NCBI RefSeq assembly: GCF_005405885.1
Contig: NZ_BJFL01000027.1
Coordinates: forward strand, 16,927-80,926
Reading direction: 5' to 3'
Source of the DNA: Gandjariella thermophila
GTDB lineage: Bacteria > Actinomycetota > Actinomycetes > Mycobacteriales > Pseudonocardiaceae
DNA length: 64,000 bases
The notes under the pieces were generated by a model that was not told the origin of the DNA, did not search any database, and saw nothing but the letters and a program-made list of their open reading frames with translations. The translations under genes were made by a program, and so were the position numbers. This document shows positions 39,394 through 47,837 of this stretch, piece after piece (the stretch's first letter is position 1; every line of letters begins with the position of its first letter).

Positions 39394-39942
39394 ATGCTTC
39401 CGACCCCGACCCCCGAAGGGTCCGGCACCCCTCGCGGAACCGGCCCCGCCAACCCCGTGGAACTCATGGACCCACTACGGATTGTTGATAACTCCGGCCC
39501 GGACCGTCCCCCGAACAAGCCCGACCACCGCGACAACGAGCCGACCCGCCCGGCGCTTCGCGCCGCCGAGCCCACCGACGCCCGCGTGGACCCGGTGGTG
39601 CGACCGGACCCGGCCCCGAAGGCCCGCCCGGACGAGGTTCCCGCGCCGGCCCGGTTACTGATCACCCGTGGTCCCGAGGTGGGGACCTGCTTCGACCTCA
39701 CTGCCGCGGTGACCACCATCGGGCGCTACCGCAACTGCGACATCGCGCTCGACCACGTGACCGTCTCTCGACGCCACGCCGAGATCCGTCGCGACGGCGG
39801 CGGCTACACGATCGTCGACGCCGGTTCGCTGAACGGCACCTACCTCAACCGGCACCCCCTCGAGGCCCCGGCGACGCTCGCCGACGGTGACGAAGTCCGA
39901 ATCGGCATCGTCCGCTTCACCTTTCACACCAGACGGGTTTAG
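39394..39942 (+). CDS. FHA domain protein (GarA-like)
   Basis: The protein has about 182 residues. The first 80-90 residues are Pro/Arg/Asp-rich and disordered. The C-terminal forkhead-associated domain (about 88-178) has TTIGRYRNCDIALDHVTVSRRHAEI and DAGSLNGTYLN, all the phosphothreonine-binding residues. Mycobacterial GarA is the substrate and target of PknG, and a PknG-like kinase is encoded at 9318-11660; however, the ETTSVF-like phosphorylation motif of GarA is absent from this tail, so a link is only speculative. ATG 39466 is an alternative start. Confidence 0.87.
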   Translation: MLPTPTPEGSGTPRGTGPANPVELMDPLRIVDNSGPDRPPNKPDHRDNEPTRPALRAAEPTDARVDPVVRPDPAPKARPDEVPAPARLLITRGPEVGTCFDLTAAVTTIGRYRNCDIALDHVTVSRRHAEIRRDGGGYTIVDAGSLNGTYLNRHPLEAPATLADGDEVRIGIVRFTFHTRRV

Positions 39943-40061
39943 CCCGCTTGGGACGACGCCGTCGGGTCCGCAGTGGACGGACGAGCACGGCGCCGTCCGG
40001 GCGGTGGTAGGCGGATGAGCGCTCCCACCGTGCGGCCCACGACCATTTCGGAGGTTGACCT

Positions 40062-40490
40062 GTGAGCACCGACGCTGTGTGGACCCGAGGCGTGATGGGG
40101 ATCCAGCTCCATCACGCCACGGACCTGCAGGACGCCGCCCGGTTCCTGGGCAACGCCGTCATGGCGGTGCGCGCCGCCCACGTCCGGACCGGCGACGAGC
40201 GCTATGCGGCCCTCACCGCCCAACTCAGCGACATGCACGCGCGAATGCGCGACCTCGAAGGCCAGGCGCGGGCCAGCATGCAGGCGTTGCACTCCGCCGA
40301 TCCTGACCGGTTCGTCCGGTGCCGCGACGGCGAGGAGCCGTGGCCGGACGAGATCGAGCCGGGCTTCGTGCCTCGGCACACGTGCCAGGACCGGTGCATG
40401 TACCACGACCACGGCGTGCTCGACGCGCTCATGCAGTGCACCTGCGCCCGACCACCGTGCCGGGCCTGCGCCATCGAGGGCAACCGCTAG
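40062..40490 (+). CDS. Hypothetical protein with Cys/His-rich C-terminus
   Basis: This 142-residue protein starts at GTG. The N-terminal 75 residues are helical (LQDAARFLGNAVMAVRAAHV ... LSDMHARMRDLEGQ). The C-terminal 40 hold six Cys and several His (HTCQDRCMYHDHG...CTCARPPCRACAIEG), which could bind zinc. The codon bias is strong. Function is not recognised. It directly precedes the sigma/Ada scar on the same strand. Confidence 0.7.
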   Translation: MSTDAVWTRGVMGIQLHHATDLQDAARFLGNAVMAVRAAHVRTGDERYAALTAQLSDMHARMRDLEGQARASMQALHSADPDRFVRCRDGEEPWPDEIEPGFVPRHTCQDRCMYHDHGVLDALMQCTCARPPCRACAIEGNR

Positions 40491-40502
40491 CCGGCCGGGC
40501 GC

Positions 40503-41272
40503 CCACACGTCCACACCGGCGCACCGAGGACGGACACCGTCCAGCGCGCCGAAACGCGGCGTGACCTTGCCGCGCTGGTGGCGGAACTGCCCGCGGCGCA
40601 GCGGGTCGCGGTGGTGCTGCGGCACGTCACCGGCCTGCCGATCGCCGAGGTCGCCGCCGTGCTCGGCTGCCCGGAGGGGACCGCGGCGACTCGGCCGCGG
40701 AACTCGCGCCCTGCTTCCGGGAGCGGTTCGGCCGACCCCTGGTCCCGGCCGAGCGGCCGCCCGCGGGCCTCGCTGCCGCGCTGCGCACCGGACGAACCAG
40801 CCGCCTGAGGATCGACCTGCGTGCGTTGACCGCGTTCGAGGTCGAGGTGCTCTCCGCCACAAGCCGCATCCCGCCCGGGCAGAACCGGCCCTACGCATGG
40901 GTGGCCCAGGAGGTCGGCCGGCCGAAGGCCGTCCGGGCGGTGGGTTCCGCGCTGGGCCGCAACCCGGTGCCGCTGCTCATTCCCTGCCATCGGGTCACCC
41001 GCTCCGACGGGAAGCCCGGAGACCACGTGTTCGGCGCGCCGGCGAAGGAGGCGATCCTGCGCGCTGAGCAGGTCAACCTCACCGAGGTGCGGGAACTGGC
41101 GAAGGCACGCATCTTCTACATCGGTAGCGAGACCACGGGCATCGTGTGCTTTCCGACCTGCCACAATGCGCGGCGGATCACGCCGGGCCACCGGCGCGGG
41201 TTCCGGACCGTGGGGCAGGCCAGCTACCGGCCATGCCGGCACCGCCGACCGGCGCTGGCCGGCACGGCATGA
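40503..41272 (+). pseudogene. Scar joining an ECF sigma region 4 to an Ogt/Ada-type methyltransferase
   Basis: The first part encodes sigma-70 region 4 (RRDLAALVAELPAAQRVAVVLRHV, IAEVAAVLGCPEGTA) without region 2 or a start. Near 40685 the frame changes to DSAAELAPCFRERFGRPLVPAERPP. That continues as a methylguanine-DNA methyltransferase with active-site LIPCHRV and a C-terminal Ada-like zinc site (FYIGSETTGIVCFPTC ... YRPCRHRRP, where one CxxC Cys is His). In relatives these are two adjacent genes, an ECF sigma factor and a DNA-repair methyltransferase of about 290 residues. Here the sigma N-terminus, and the junction including the methyltransferase N-terminus, are gone. A TTG at 40826 could still start the last 148 codons. 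Confidence 0.7.
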
Positions 41273-41313
41273 CCCGACGGCATCCCGGTCGTGGCCATCG
41301 CCGCTCGTCGCCG

Positions 41314-42315
41314 CTATGCCGCGCCGGCGCCGACGAGCCTGGCTCGGAACTGCATGGAGCGGTACGGCCAGTTCGTCGCCGTGTTCCACTGGCTGACCAC
41401 CAGGTGCAGGTCATCGGGGGTCGACCCGGGCAGGATGTAGCCGCCGTACGGCTGTGCCACCCGGCCGGCGGCATGGTCCTCGGCATCCCACGAGCAACCG
41501 CTCACCAGCGTCTCCCTCGGCGCCTCGTAGAGGTTCGCCGTCGGCGAGTCCAGGGTCAGCACGTCGATGCGGTAGTTGCCCGCGTCGAAGAACGTCAGCA
41601 GCCACCGCGGACCGGTCCTCCGCAGGCACAGCTCGCCGTAGGCCCCGGTGAGCGCGATCGTCGGCGGGTTGCCCCACGCCCAGGCGCCGTCAAGGTAGCC
41701 CCAGCCCTCCCAGGCGGTCGGGTCGGTCAGCCGGGACTCCGGGACGCGGTGCAGGATGAGTCCCTTGTCGCGCTGAAACCCGGTGGAGAAGGCGTACACG
41801 TAGCCATCCGAGCCCCGTTCCCAGGTCAACATCTGGAACAGCCCGCCGAGGGCGTCGCCCGGCCACCGGGCTCCCGTCGGCTCCCAGGTCTCGCCGTTGT
41901 CGGCCGAGCGGTACACCTCGGTCCAGTGCACGTCGCCAATGCCCTGGCACACCATGACGTGCAGGTACATCGTGTCGCCGACGGTCATGAGGTCGGTCGG
42001 CAGCACGGTCTCGACCCGGCGACCCCCGATCGTCGACCCGTGCCGGTAGCCCAGCACCTGCTGCGCGTAGCCGCCCGGTCCCGCCGAGCCGACCCACTCC
42101 AGGCCCGCTGCCACGGTCACCGGGTCGGCGAAGAGCACCACCGGCGAACGCCAGCCGGGGCCACCGACGCTCGCCCGCTCGAACGTGTCGCCGAACACCG
42201 AGACGAGCCGCCCGTCGGGGGCGACGGCGGTCACCCCGAGATCGGTGCCTCCGACGCCGAACCGGTCGGTGTGACCGGGCCCGGTCAGATCCTTGACCTT
42301 GCTCGCGACAGCCAC
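41314..42315 (-). CDS. DUF4185 protein
   Basis: The protein has about 333 residues. The beta-propeller-like DUF4185 pattern is clear: GVGGTDLGVTAVAPDGRLVSVFGDTF, LMTVGDTMYLHVMVCQG, EVYRSADNGETWEPTG, QMLTWERGSDGYVYAFSTGFQR and the final PYGGYILPGSTPDDLHLVVSQWN. Relatives are related to glycosidase-like five-bladed propellers, but activity is unproved. There is no signal peptide. GTG 42315 follows AAAGGAG closely; GTG 42330 is the alternative start. Confidence 0.9.
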   Translation of the reverse strand: MAVASKVKDLTGPGHTDRFGVGGTDLGVTAVAPDGRLVSVFGDTFERASVGGPGWRSPVVLFADPVTVAAGLEWVGSAGPGGYAQQVLGYRHGSTIGGRRVETVLPTDLMTVGDTMYLHVMVCQGIGDVHWTEVYRSADNGETWEPTGARWPGDALGGLFQMLTWERGSDGYVYAFSTGFQRDKGLILHRVPESRLTDPTAWEGWGYLDGAWAWGNPPTIALTGAYGELCLRRTGPRWLLTFFDAGNYRIDVLTLDSPTANLYEAPRETLVSGCSWDAEDHAAGRVAQPYGGYILPGSTPDDLHLVVSQWNTATNWPYRSMQFRARLVGAGAA

Positions 42316-42598
42316 TCCGCTCCTTTCCACGCGACCGGAGCCGGACTACCTCCTCGCATGCCCACCCCATCACGGGACCCAGGCCGCTCGCCAGCGCCCC
42401 GCCCCGCGGGTGGCACCCCGGAAACCTCGCTTCCGGCACGGACCGCGCGGCGGTCTTACGATGCGGGTGCACCGTACGCCCGGTACGAGTGCGTGTGCCG
42501 GTGGCGGCGTCGAGGCCGCCGGGGGTCGCCGCCACGGCCGAGGTGTTCGTCGAAGTCGCGCCGCAAGGGCGTGTCTGCTACCCGCGGAGCGGACCACG

Positions 42599-43174
42599 AT
42601 GTTTCTGAGGGAGTTCCTGCGGAACCCGATGCGGACCGGTGCGGTGGGCAGCACCAGCCGCAGGTGTGTCGACGCGTTCCTGGGTGAGATGGATCTGGGG
42701 AACGCGCGGCGGGTGGTCGAGTTGGGCGCCGGCACCGGCGCGATCACGGCGGCGCTGCGGGAGCGGTTGCCGCCGTCGACGAAGGTGCTCGCCGTCGAGC
42801 TGAACCCCCACCTGGCCGACCTGCTGAAGCAGCGGTGCGCGGCGAGCAATGTCGAGGTGGTGTGCGCATCCGCGCTCGAGCTGGGCACGTTGCTCCGCGA
42901 ACGGAACCTCACCGCCGTCGACCAGGTGGTCAGTTCGCTGCCGTTCAGCCTGATGTCGGAGAGCGACCAGCGCGAGGTCCTCCGCGCGGTGTGCGACGCG
43001 CTCGACGGCGCCGGGCGGTTCAGCACGCTCCTGACCGCCCATCAGAGCCTCACCCAGCGCGGCCGGCGTTTCGACGAGCTGCTCCGGCAGCACTTCTCCG
43101 AGGTGGACCACGGCCCGACGCTGTGGGCGAACGTCCCGCCACTGCGCGCGTACCACTGCCGGCGGTGCCGCTGA
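42599..43174 (+). CDS. Phospholipid N-methyltransferase-like SAM enzyme
   Basis: The protein has 191 residues. It opens with FLREFLRNPMRTGAVGSTSRR, typical of PmtA/RsmA-like methyltransferases, then motif I VVELGAGTGAITAAL, VLAVELNPHLADLL and a motif IV-like VVSSLPFSLM. Relatives methylate phosphatidylethanolamine or rRNA adenine; the N-terminus and NxPx-like SSLPF favour the phospholipid group. ATG 42599 follows a GGAGCGG sequence. It is co-oriented with the PQQ block, with a 403-base gap, so it is probably independent. Confidence 0.85.
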   Translation: MFLREFLRNPMRTGAVGSTSRRCVDAFLGEMDLGNARRVVELGAGTGAITAALRERLPPSTKVLAVELNPHLADLLKQRCAASNVEVVCASALELGTLLRERNLTAVDQVVSSLPFSLMSESDQREVLRAVCDALDGAGRFSTLLTAHQSLTQRGRRFDELLRQHFSEVDHGPTLWANVPPLRAYHCRRCR

Positions 43175-43577
43175 GCGGCCTCTCGGGCCGCTCGCCGGGC
43201 CGGCGCGAATCCTTCCGGGTCGCCGGTCCCCGGACGATCGGGACGGAAGTCCCATGCTCGGCCGTACCTTTGTGCGGCACCGTAGTCCTGCTGGGGACTC
43301 GGCAAGCCTGCCCCGAAGACGGCGGCGGAAAGCGTCAGCGATCGGCACCGGGGGTCGAGACGAACACTGCGGGACGGGCTCGGTAGCACGCTGGCGAGGG
43401 AACGGCCATGGTCCTTTCTGGAATATCAGGCGTTCCGGCCGAGCATCGGAGAATTTGGCCCCCAGTTCGTCCGGGGCAGCCGGCCGAATTGCCGGAACGG
43501 CGGACCGGCAGCCGCGGCACGACGACAATTCCGCCGATTTCCACACGGTGACATTCGCCGGTGGGGAGGTGACTCCG
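43175..43577. other. 403-base region upstream of the PQQ block
   Basis: No coding bias or recognisable protein was seen. It should carry the promoter for the block beginning at 43578. Short inverted repeats such as GGCCGAATTGCCGG (near 43480) are present but weak. Confidence 0.4.
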
Positions 43578-44030
43578 ATGGCGATCACCGCGGGTGAGCT
43601 GTCAGAGATCGGGTTGGACCACCAGAACAAGGCGGCGCTCGGCCGGCTGCTCGCCACCGGACGGCTCGCCTACGCACAGGAGGGACCCGAGGGCCGCATG
43701 CGCGCAGAGGTCCGGATCCCACCCGACGAGCTGGTCTGGGACCCCTCGATTCTCGTCATGCCCCATGGTGGCGACCTCGACCTCGAACTCGTCAACGACG
43801 ACACGAACACGCACTGCGCGCATCTGCCGAGCAACGGCGACAGCAAGTGGATGTGGTTGGCGGTCTACTCCCGAGGAAAGGCCACACTGAACCTCGACGG
43901 CCCTGGCTACTACTGGTTCAGCTCCAATATCGGCAACGACGAGGGCCGGGGTTTGATCGGCGCGATCGTCGTGCTCGGCGACGCGCCGCCGGAGGCCCGC
44001 CTCGACCGGCCGGACCAGCCACGGCCATAG
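43578..44030 (+). CDS. PQQ-associated cupredoxin-like protein (MSMEG_3727 family)
   Basis: The protein has 150 residues. The C-terminal 100 residues look like a cupredoxin fold: VRIPPDELVWDPSILVMPHGGDLDLELVNDD, NTHCAHLPSNGDSKW, then GYYWFSSNIGNDEGRGLIGAIVVLG. This matches a family named for its M. smegmatis member next to a PQQ dehydrogenase. A Cys and His are present in the copper-site region, but the canonical Met ligand is not evident. No signal peptide is visible. It is the first gene of the block, with GGGAGG upstream and 13 bases to the dehydrogenase start. It may shuttle electrons or assist the enzyme. Confidence 0.85.
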   Translation: MAITAGELSEIGLDHQNKAALGRLLATGRLAYAQEGPEGRMRAEVRIPPDELVWDPSILVMPHGGDLDLELVNDDTNTHCAHLPSNGDSKWMWLAVYSRGKATLNLDGPGYYWFSSNIGNDEGRGLIGAIVVLGDAPPEARLDRPDQPRP

Positions 44031-44043
44031 AAAGGAGCCGTTG

Positions 44044-45726
44044 ATGACGGAGTACGTAGAGGCGCGGCCGGTCAACTTCTCAGAACTGAGCGCCGTGGTC
44101 GGAAGAGCGCCGGCGGTGGCCGAGAACGTCACGTACGAACGCCTTCTCGACGCGCGCTCGGAACCGCACAACTGGCTGACCTACTACGGCGCCTACAACG
44201 GTCAGCGGTACAGCCCGCTGGACCAGATCAACACCGAGAACGTCAGGCGGCTCGCACCCGCCTGGGTGTTCCAGTTCGGTGCGGCGGGCCTGCACGCCGG
44301 CCCGTCGACATACGCGTTCGAGGCCGCGCCGATCGTGGTGGACGGGGTCATGTACGTCTCCGGCTGGGATGGCTGGGTATGGGCCATCGACGCCCGGAAC
44401 GGGCAGAACCTCTGGGTGTACAAGCACGCCATCCCGTTCGACACCTCGCTGTGCTGCGGCAACGTGAACCGCGGGGTCGCGGTCGCGAAGGGGAAGGTCT
44501 TCGTTGTCACGCTGAACGCCCACCTGATCGCTCTCGACGCGGTCACCGGAAAGTGCGTGTGGGACAGCACGTATGGTGACGTGCGGGCCGGGGAGAGCGC
44601 CACGCTCGCACCGCTGGTGGTGAAGAACCTGGTCATCGTGGGCAGCTCCGGTGGGGAGTTCGGGGTGCGCGGGCACCTCGACGCCTTCGATGTCGACAGC
44701 GGCGAGCACGTCTGGCGCTGCTACACGGTCCCCAAGCCGGGCGAGCCCGGCTCCGAGACCTGGCCCGCCGACGGTGAGGCCTGGGCGCGGGGCGGCGGCA
44801 ACTGCTGGGTGACCGGCACCTTCGACCCGGAGACCAACCTCCTGTACTGGGGAACCGGGAACCCGGGGCCCGACTTCGACGGCGAGGTCCGGCAGGGCGA
44901 CAACCTCTACACCGACAGCGTGATCGCCGTCGATGTCGACAGTGGCCGGATCCGCTGGCACTACCAGTGCACGCCGCACGATCTGTGGGACTATGACTCC
45001 ACAATGGAGTGCGTTCTGTTCGAACAGGACGGTCGCAAGCTGCTGGCCCATTTCGACAAGAACGGGTACTGCTTCGTCCTCGATCGGACGAACGGCGACC
45101 TGGTCCGGGTGTTCCCGTTCGGGGAACGCATCACCTGGGGTGAGATCACTCCCGACGGCGCGGTGACGCCGAAGGTGTACCCGGACAAGGAGGGCGAGCC
45201 GGTGCACTTCTGGCCGGGGCCGGCCGGAGCCAAGGAATGGACGCACGCGGCCTACAGCCCGAAAACCGAGCTGTTCTACGTCCCGGTGCAGGACGTCGGC
45301 GCGGAGGTCACCCGGCGGCGCCGGCAGTTCAAGGAGAGCATCCCCTACTGGGGTGCGAGCGTCACGGTGGATGCCGAGGACATGCGCGGCTTCCTGAAGG
45401 CGTTCGACGTGTCGGGCAACGAGGCGTGGCGCTGGGCCAGCAGGTGGCCGCTGTCCGCTTCGGTGCTCGCCACGGCCGGCGATCTGACGTTCGTCGGCGA
45501 ACCCTCCGGGGAGTTCAACGCGTTCCACGCGCGCACCGGGGAGCCGCTGTGGCGGTTCCAGACCGGAAGCGGGCACCACAGCAGCCCGACGACCTACAGC
45601 GTCGACGGGCGGCAGTACGTCGCCGTGCCGGTCGGGTGGGGTGCCTGGGTCGAAGGGTTCGCGCCGGGAATGCTGGGCGGCCAGCACGGCGACGCGCTCT
45701 TCGCCTTCGCCCTTCCCGAGGGCTAG
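44044..45726 (+). CDS. PQQ-dependent alcohol dehydrogenase with lanthanide-type active site
   Basis: The protein has 560 residues and is an eight-bladed quinoprotein propeller. The vicinal Cys pair that caps PQQ is in DTSLCCGN. Metal/PQQ ligands are Glu in GSSGGEFGVRG, Asn in WGTGNPGPD and the catalytic Asp in HDLWDYDSTME. The residue two after that Asp is also Asp, the marker of lanthanide-dependent XoxF/ExaF-type enzymes; calcium enzymes have Ala or Ser there. No cytochrome c domain is present. No signal peptide is seen at the N-terminus, unusual for a family that is periplasmic in Gram-negatives. ATG 44044 follows AAAGGAG. The cofactor genes follow directly. Confidence 0.92.
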   Translation: MTEYVEARPVNFSELSAVVGRAPAVAENVTYERLLDARSEPHNWLTYYGAYNGQRYSPLDQINTENVRRLAPAWVFQFGAAGLHAGPSTYAFEAAPIVVDGVMYVSGWDGWVWAIDARNGQNLWVYKHAIPFDTSLCCGNVNRGVAVAKGKVFVVTLNAHLIALDAVTGKCVWDSTYGDVRAGESATLAPLVVKNLVIVGSSGGEFGVRGHLDAFDVDSGEHVWRCYTVPKPGEPGSETWPADGEAWARGGGNCWVTGTFDPETNLLYWGTGNPGPDFDGEVRQGDNLYTDSVIAVDVDSGRIRWHYQCTPHDLWDYDSTMECVLFEQDGRKLLAHFDKNGYCFVLDRTNGDLVRVFPFGERITWGEITPDGAVTPKVYPDKEGEPVHFWPGPAGAKEWTHAAYSPKTELFYVPVQDVGAEVTRRRRQFKESIPYWGASVTVDAEDMRGFLKAFDVSGNEAWRWASRWPLSASVLATAGDLTFVGEPSGEFNAFHARTGEPLWRFQTGSGHHSSPTTYSVDGRQYVAVPVGWGAWVEGFAPGMLGGQHGDALFAFALPEG

Positions 45727-45759
45727 CGCGCCCGATGTCGGCGGAAGGAGGTGCCATTG

Positions 45760-45870
45760 ATGGAATCCGTTGCCGCCCGGTCCACGGCTCCCGAATGGGA
45801 GACCCCCGACTTCGAGGAGATCGGGTGCGCGGCCGAAGTGACCATGTACGTCGCGCAGTGGGAGGACTAG
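45760..45870 (+). CDS. pqqA: PQQ precursor peptide PqqA
   Basis: This 36-residue peptide (begins MESVAARSTAPEW) contains the conserved E-V-T-M-Y segment, whose Glu and Tyr are cross-linked by PqqE to make PQQ. AAGGAGG precedes ATG 45760 at good spacing. It lies 33 bases after the dehydrogenase stop and 88 before pqqB. It is longer at the N-terminus than the 23-residue Methylorubrum form, which is normal for actinobacteria. Confidence 0.95.
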   Translation: MESVAARSTAPEWETPDFEEIGCAAEVTMYVAQWED

Positions 45871-45958
45871 CGGTCGACACACGGGCGCCGGCGGCGGAGT
45901 CCGGCGCCCGTGCGCTCTCGAGCGCCGGAATCGGACCTTCCAGGAAGAGCAGGCCGGA

Positions 45959-46852
45959 ATGTGGGTGCGCGTGCTCGGATCGGCGGCCGGCGGCGGGTTT
46001 CCGCAGTGGAACTGCGCGTGCCCGAACTGCCGGGCGGTCCGCGACGGCTCCCGGCCCTGCCGCCCTCGCACGCAGTCGGCGATCGCGGTGAGCACCGACC
46101 ACCGGCGGTGGTTCCTGCTCAACGCCTCCCCCGACATCCGTGCCCAGATCGAAGCCTTCCCCGCCCTGCGGCCGGGCAACGGGCGGGCGACGCCGCTGCG
46201 CGCGGTGCTGCTCACCGATGCCGAGATCGACCACACGCTCGGCCTGCTGCTATTGCGGGAGGGCCGGTCCCTGGAGGTGCACGCCACCGCCTCGGTGCGC
46301 GAGACGCTGTGCCAGGGGACCGCGATTCTCCGGACGCTGGAGGCCTACTGCCGGGTCACGTGGCGACCGGTCGTCCCGGGAACCGACGTCTCACTGGGAG
46401 GTGGGCTGTCCTACCGGGCCTTCGATGTCCCCACCGACAAGCCGGCCCGCTTCGGGACGGGAGCCAGCCAGGGCCGGGTGGTGGGCTACCGGCTCACCGA
46501 CCAGGCCACCGGCCGGGCAGCGGTGTACCTCCCTTGCGTGCAGCGGCTCACCGCAGCGGTGCGTGCGCAGCTCGATGACTGCGCCTGCCTGCTCGTGGAC
46601 GGGACCTGCTGGCGGGACGACGAACTGATCCGGCTCGGCGTGGCCCGCAAAACCGCGCGGGACATGGGGCACCTGCCGATCGACGGTCCCGGCGGCAGCC
46701 TGGAACAACTGTCGCCGCTGCCCATCGACCACAAGATCTACCTCCACATCAACAACACCAACCCGATCCTGCTGGACGACGCCGCGGAACGGCGCGCCGT
46801 CGAGCGGGCCGGCATCGAGGTGGCCACCGACGGACTGGAGATGCGGATCTGA
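45959..46852 (+). CDS. pqqB: PQQ biosynthesis protein PqqB
   Basis: The protein has 297 residues. It is a metallo-beta-lactamase-fold oxygenase: [21 protein letters not shown] at the N-terminus, [18 protein letters not shown] in place of the classical HxHxDH, and a C-terminal [12 protein letters not shown]. PqqB hydroxylates the tyrosine ring of the cross-linked Glu-Tyr intermediate. Full length. It is five bases from pqqC. Confidence 0.97.
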   Translation: MWVRVLGSAAGGGFPQWNCACPNCRAVRDGSRPCRPRTQSAIAVSTDHRRWFLLNASPDIRAQIEAFPALRPGNGRATPLRAVLLTDAEIDHTLGLLLLREGRSLEVHATASVRETLCQGTAILRTLEAYCRVTWRPVVPGTDVSLGGGLSYRAFDVPTDKPARFGTGASQGRVVGYRLTDQATGRAAVYLPCVQRLTAAVRAQLDDCACLLVDGTCWRDDELIRLGVARKTARDMGHLPIDGPGGSLEQLSPLPIDHKIYLHINNTNPILLDDAAERRAVERAGIEVATDGLEMRI

Positions 46853-46857
46853 AAGCC

Positions 46858-47547
46858 ATGACGACGCTCGCCGACACCGACAGCTTCGTGAGCGCGCTAC
46901 GCGCCCAGGCGCAGCGGTACCACGACCGGCATCCCTTCCACCTGAGAATGAACGCGGGACGGCTGAGCCGCCGGCAGGTCCGGGGGTGGGTGGCGAACCG
47001 CTTCTACTACCAGGAGAACATTCCGCGCAAGGATGCCGCGATCCTCGCCAACTGCCCCAACCGCGAGGTGCGCCGGCGGTGGATCCGCCGCATCGTCGAC
47101 CACGACGGCACCGCCGGCGACGAGGGCGGCATCGAGGCATGGCTGCGCCTGGCCGAGGCGGTGGGGCTGACCCGCGAGGAGGTGCTCGACCAGCGCCACC
47201 TCGTTCCCGGAGTGCGGTTCGCCGTCGACGCGTACATCGTCTTCGCCCGCACCCGGCCCTGGGTGGAGGCGGTGGCGTCCTCGTTGACCGAGCTTTTCGC
47301 CCCGGATCTGATGGCCGAGCGCCTCGCCGCGTTCGAGCGCTACTACCCGTGGATCGACCCTGGCGGGCTCACCTACTTCCGGTCCCGACTGGCCCAGGCG
47401 CCGCGCGACTCCGAACACGCCCTGCGGGTGGTGACCGAACACTGCCGCTCGCGCGACGAACAGGCGCGCGCCGTCGCGGCGCTCTCGTTCAAGTGCGACG
47501 TGCTCTGGAGCATTCTCGACGCCATCGACCACGCCTACCCAGATTGA
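46858..47547 (+). CDS. pqqC: Pyrroloquinoline-quinone synthase PqqC
   Basis: This 229-residue helical protein has the family stretches [43 protein letters not shown] and HDG...[11 protein letters not shown]. It catalyses the final ring closure and eight-electron oxidation that yields PQQ, without a metal. ATG 46858 is just after the pqqB stop. Length matches the family. Confidence 0.97.
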   Translation: MTTLADTDSFVSALRAQAQRYHDRHPFHLRMNAGRLSRRQVRGWVANRFYYQENIPRKDAAILANCPNREVRRRWIRRIVDHDGTAGDEGGIEAWLRLAEAVGLTREEVLDQRHLVPGVRFAVDAYIVFARTRPWVEAVASSLTELFAPDLMAERLAAFERYYPWIDPGGLTYFRSRLAQAPRDSEHALRVVTEHCRSRDEQARAVAALSFKCDVLWSILDAIDHAYPD

Positions 47548-47555
47548 GGACAGCG

Positions 47556-47837
47556 ATGACCACGCAGGTGCGATCTTCCAGTCACCCCAGGCTGGCCTCG
47601 CACGTGCGGCTGACCTTCGACCGGATGCGGGGGCGGCACCTGCTGCTCGCGCCGGAGTCGGTGTCGATCCTCAACCCGACGGGTGCGGCCATTCTCGAGC
47701 TGTGTGACGGGCGGCGGACGGTTGCCGAGATCGTGGCCGCGCTCCGCGACCGATACCACCGCGTGGCCGGCGACGACGTCACGCATTTCCTCGCCCGCCT
47801 GGCCGCCAGACGGTACGTGGAGGTCGGCGATGACTAG
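47556..47837 (+). CDS. pqqD: PqqD peptide chaperone
   Basis: This 93-residue RRE-type protein binds PqqA and presents it to PqqE. Visible features: HPRLASHVRLTFDRMRGRHLLLAPESVSILNPTGAAILELCDG and a C-terminal helix YHRVAGDDVTHFLARLA. It overlaps pqqE by eight bases, so the two are translated together. ATG 47556 follows TTGAGGAC. Confidence 0.95.
   Translation: MTTQVRSSSHPRLASHVRLTFDRMRGRHLLLAPESVSILNPTGAAILELCDGRRTVAEIVAALRDRYHRVAGDDVTHFLARLAARRYVEVGDD

Noticed and set aside
39394..39942. FHA protein as the GarA partner of the PknG-like kinase
   Set aside because: The FHA domain is clear but the ETTSVF-type phosphorylation motif is missing and the genes are 28 kb apart, so it is not claimed as a system component.
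44080..46287. 735-codon open frame on the reverse strand across the PQQ dehydrogenase, pqqA and part of pqqB
   Set aside because: Composition bias only; the forward strand carries recognisable proteins with ribosome-binding sites.
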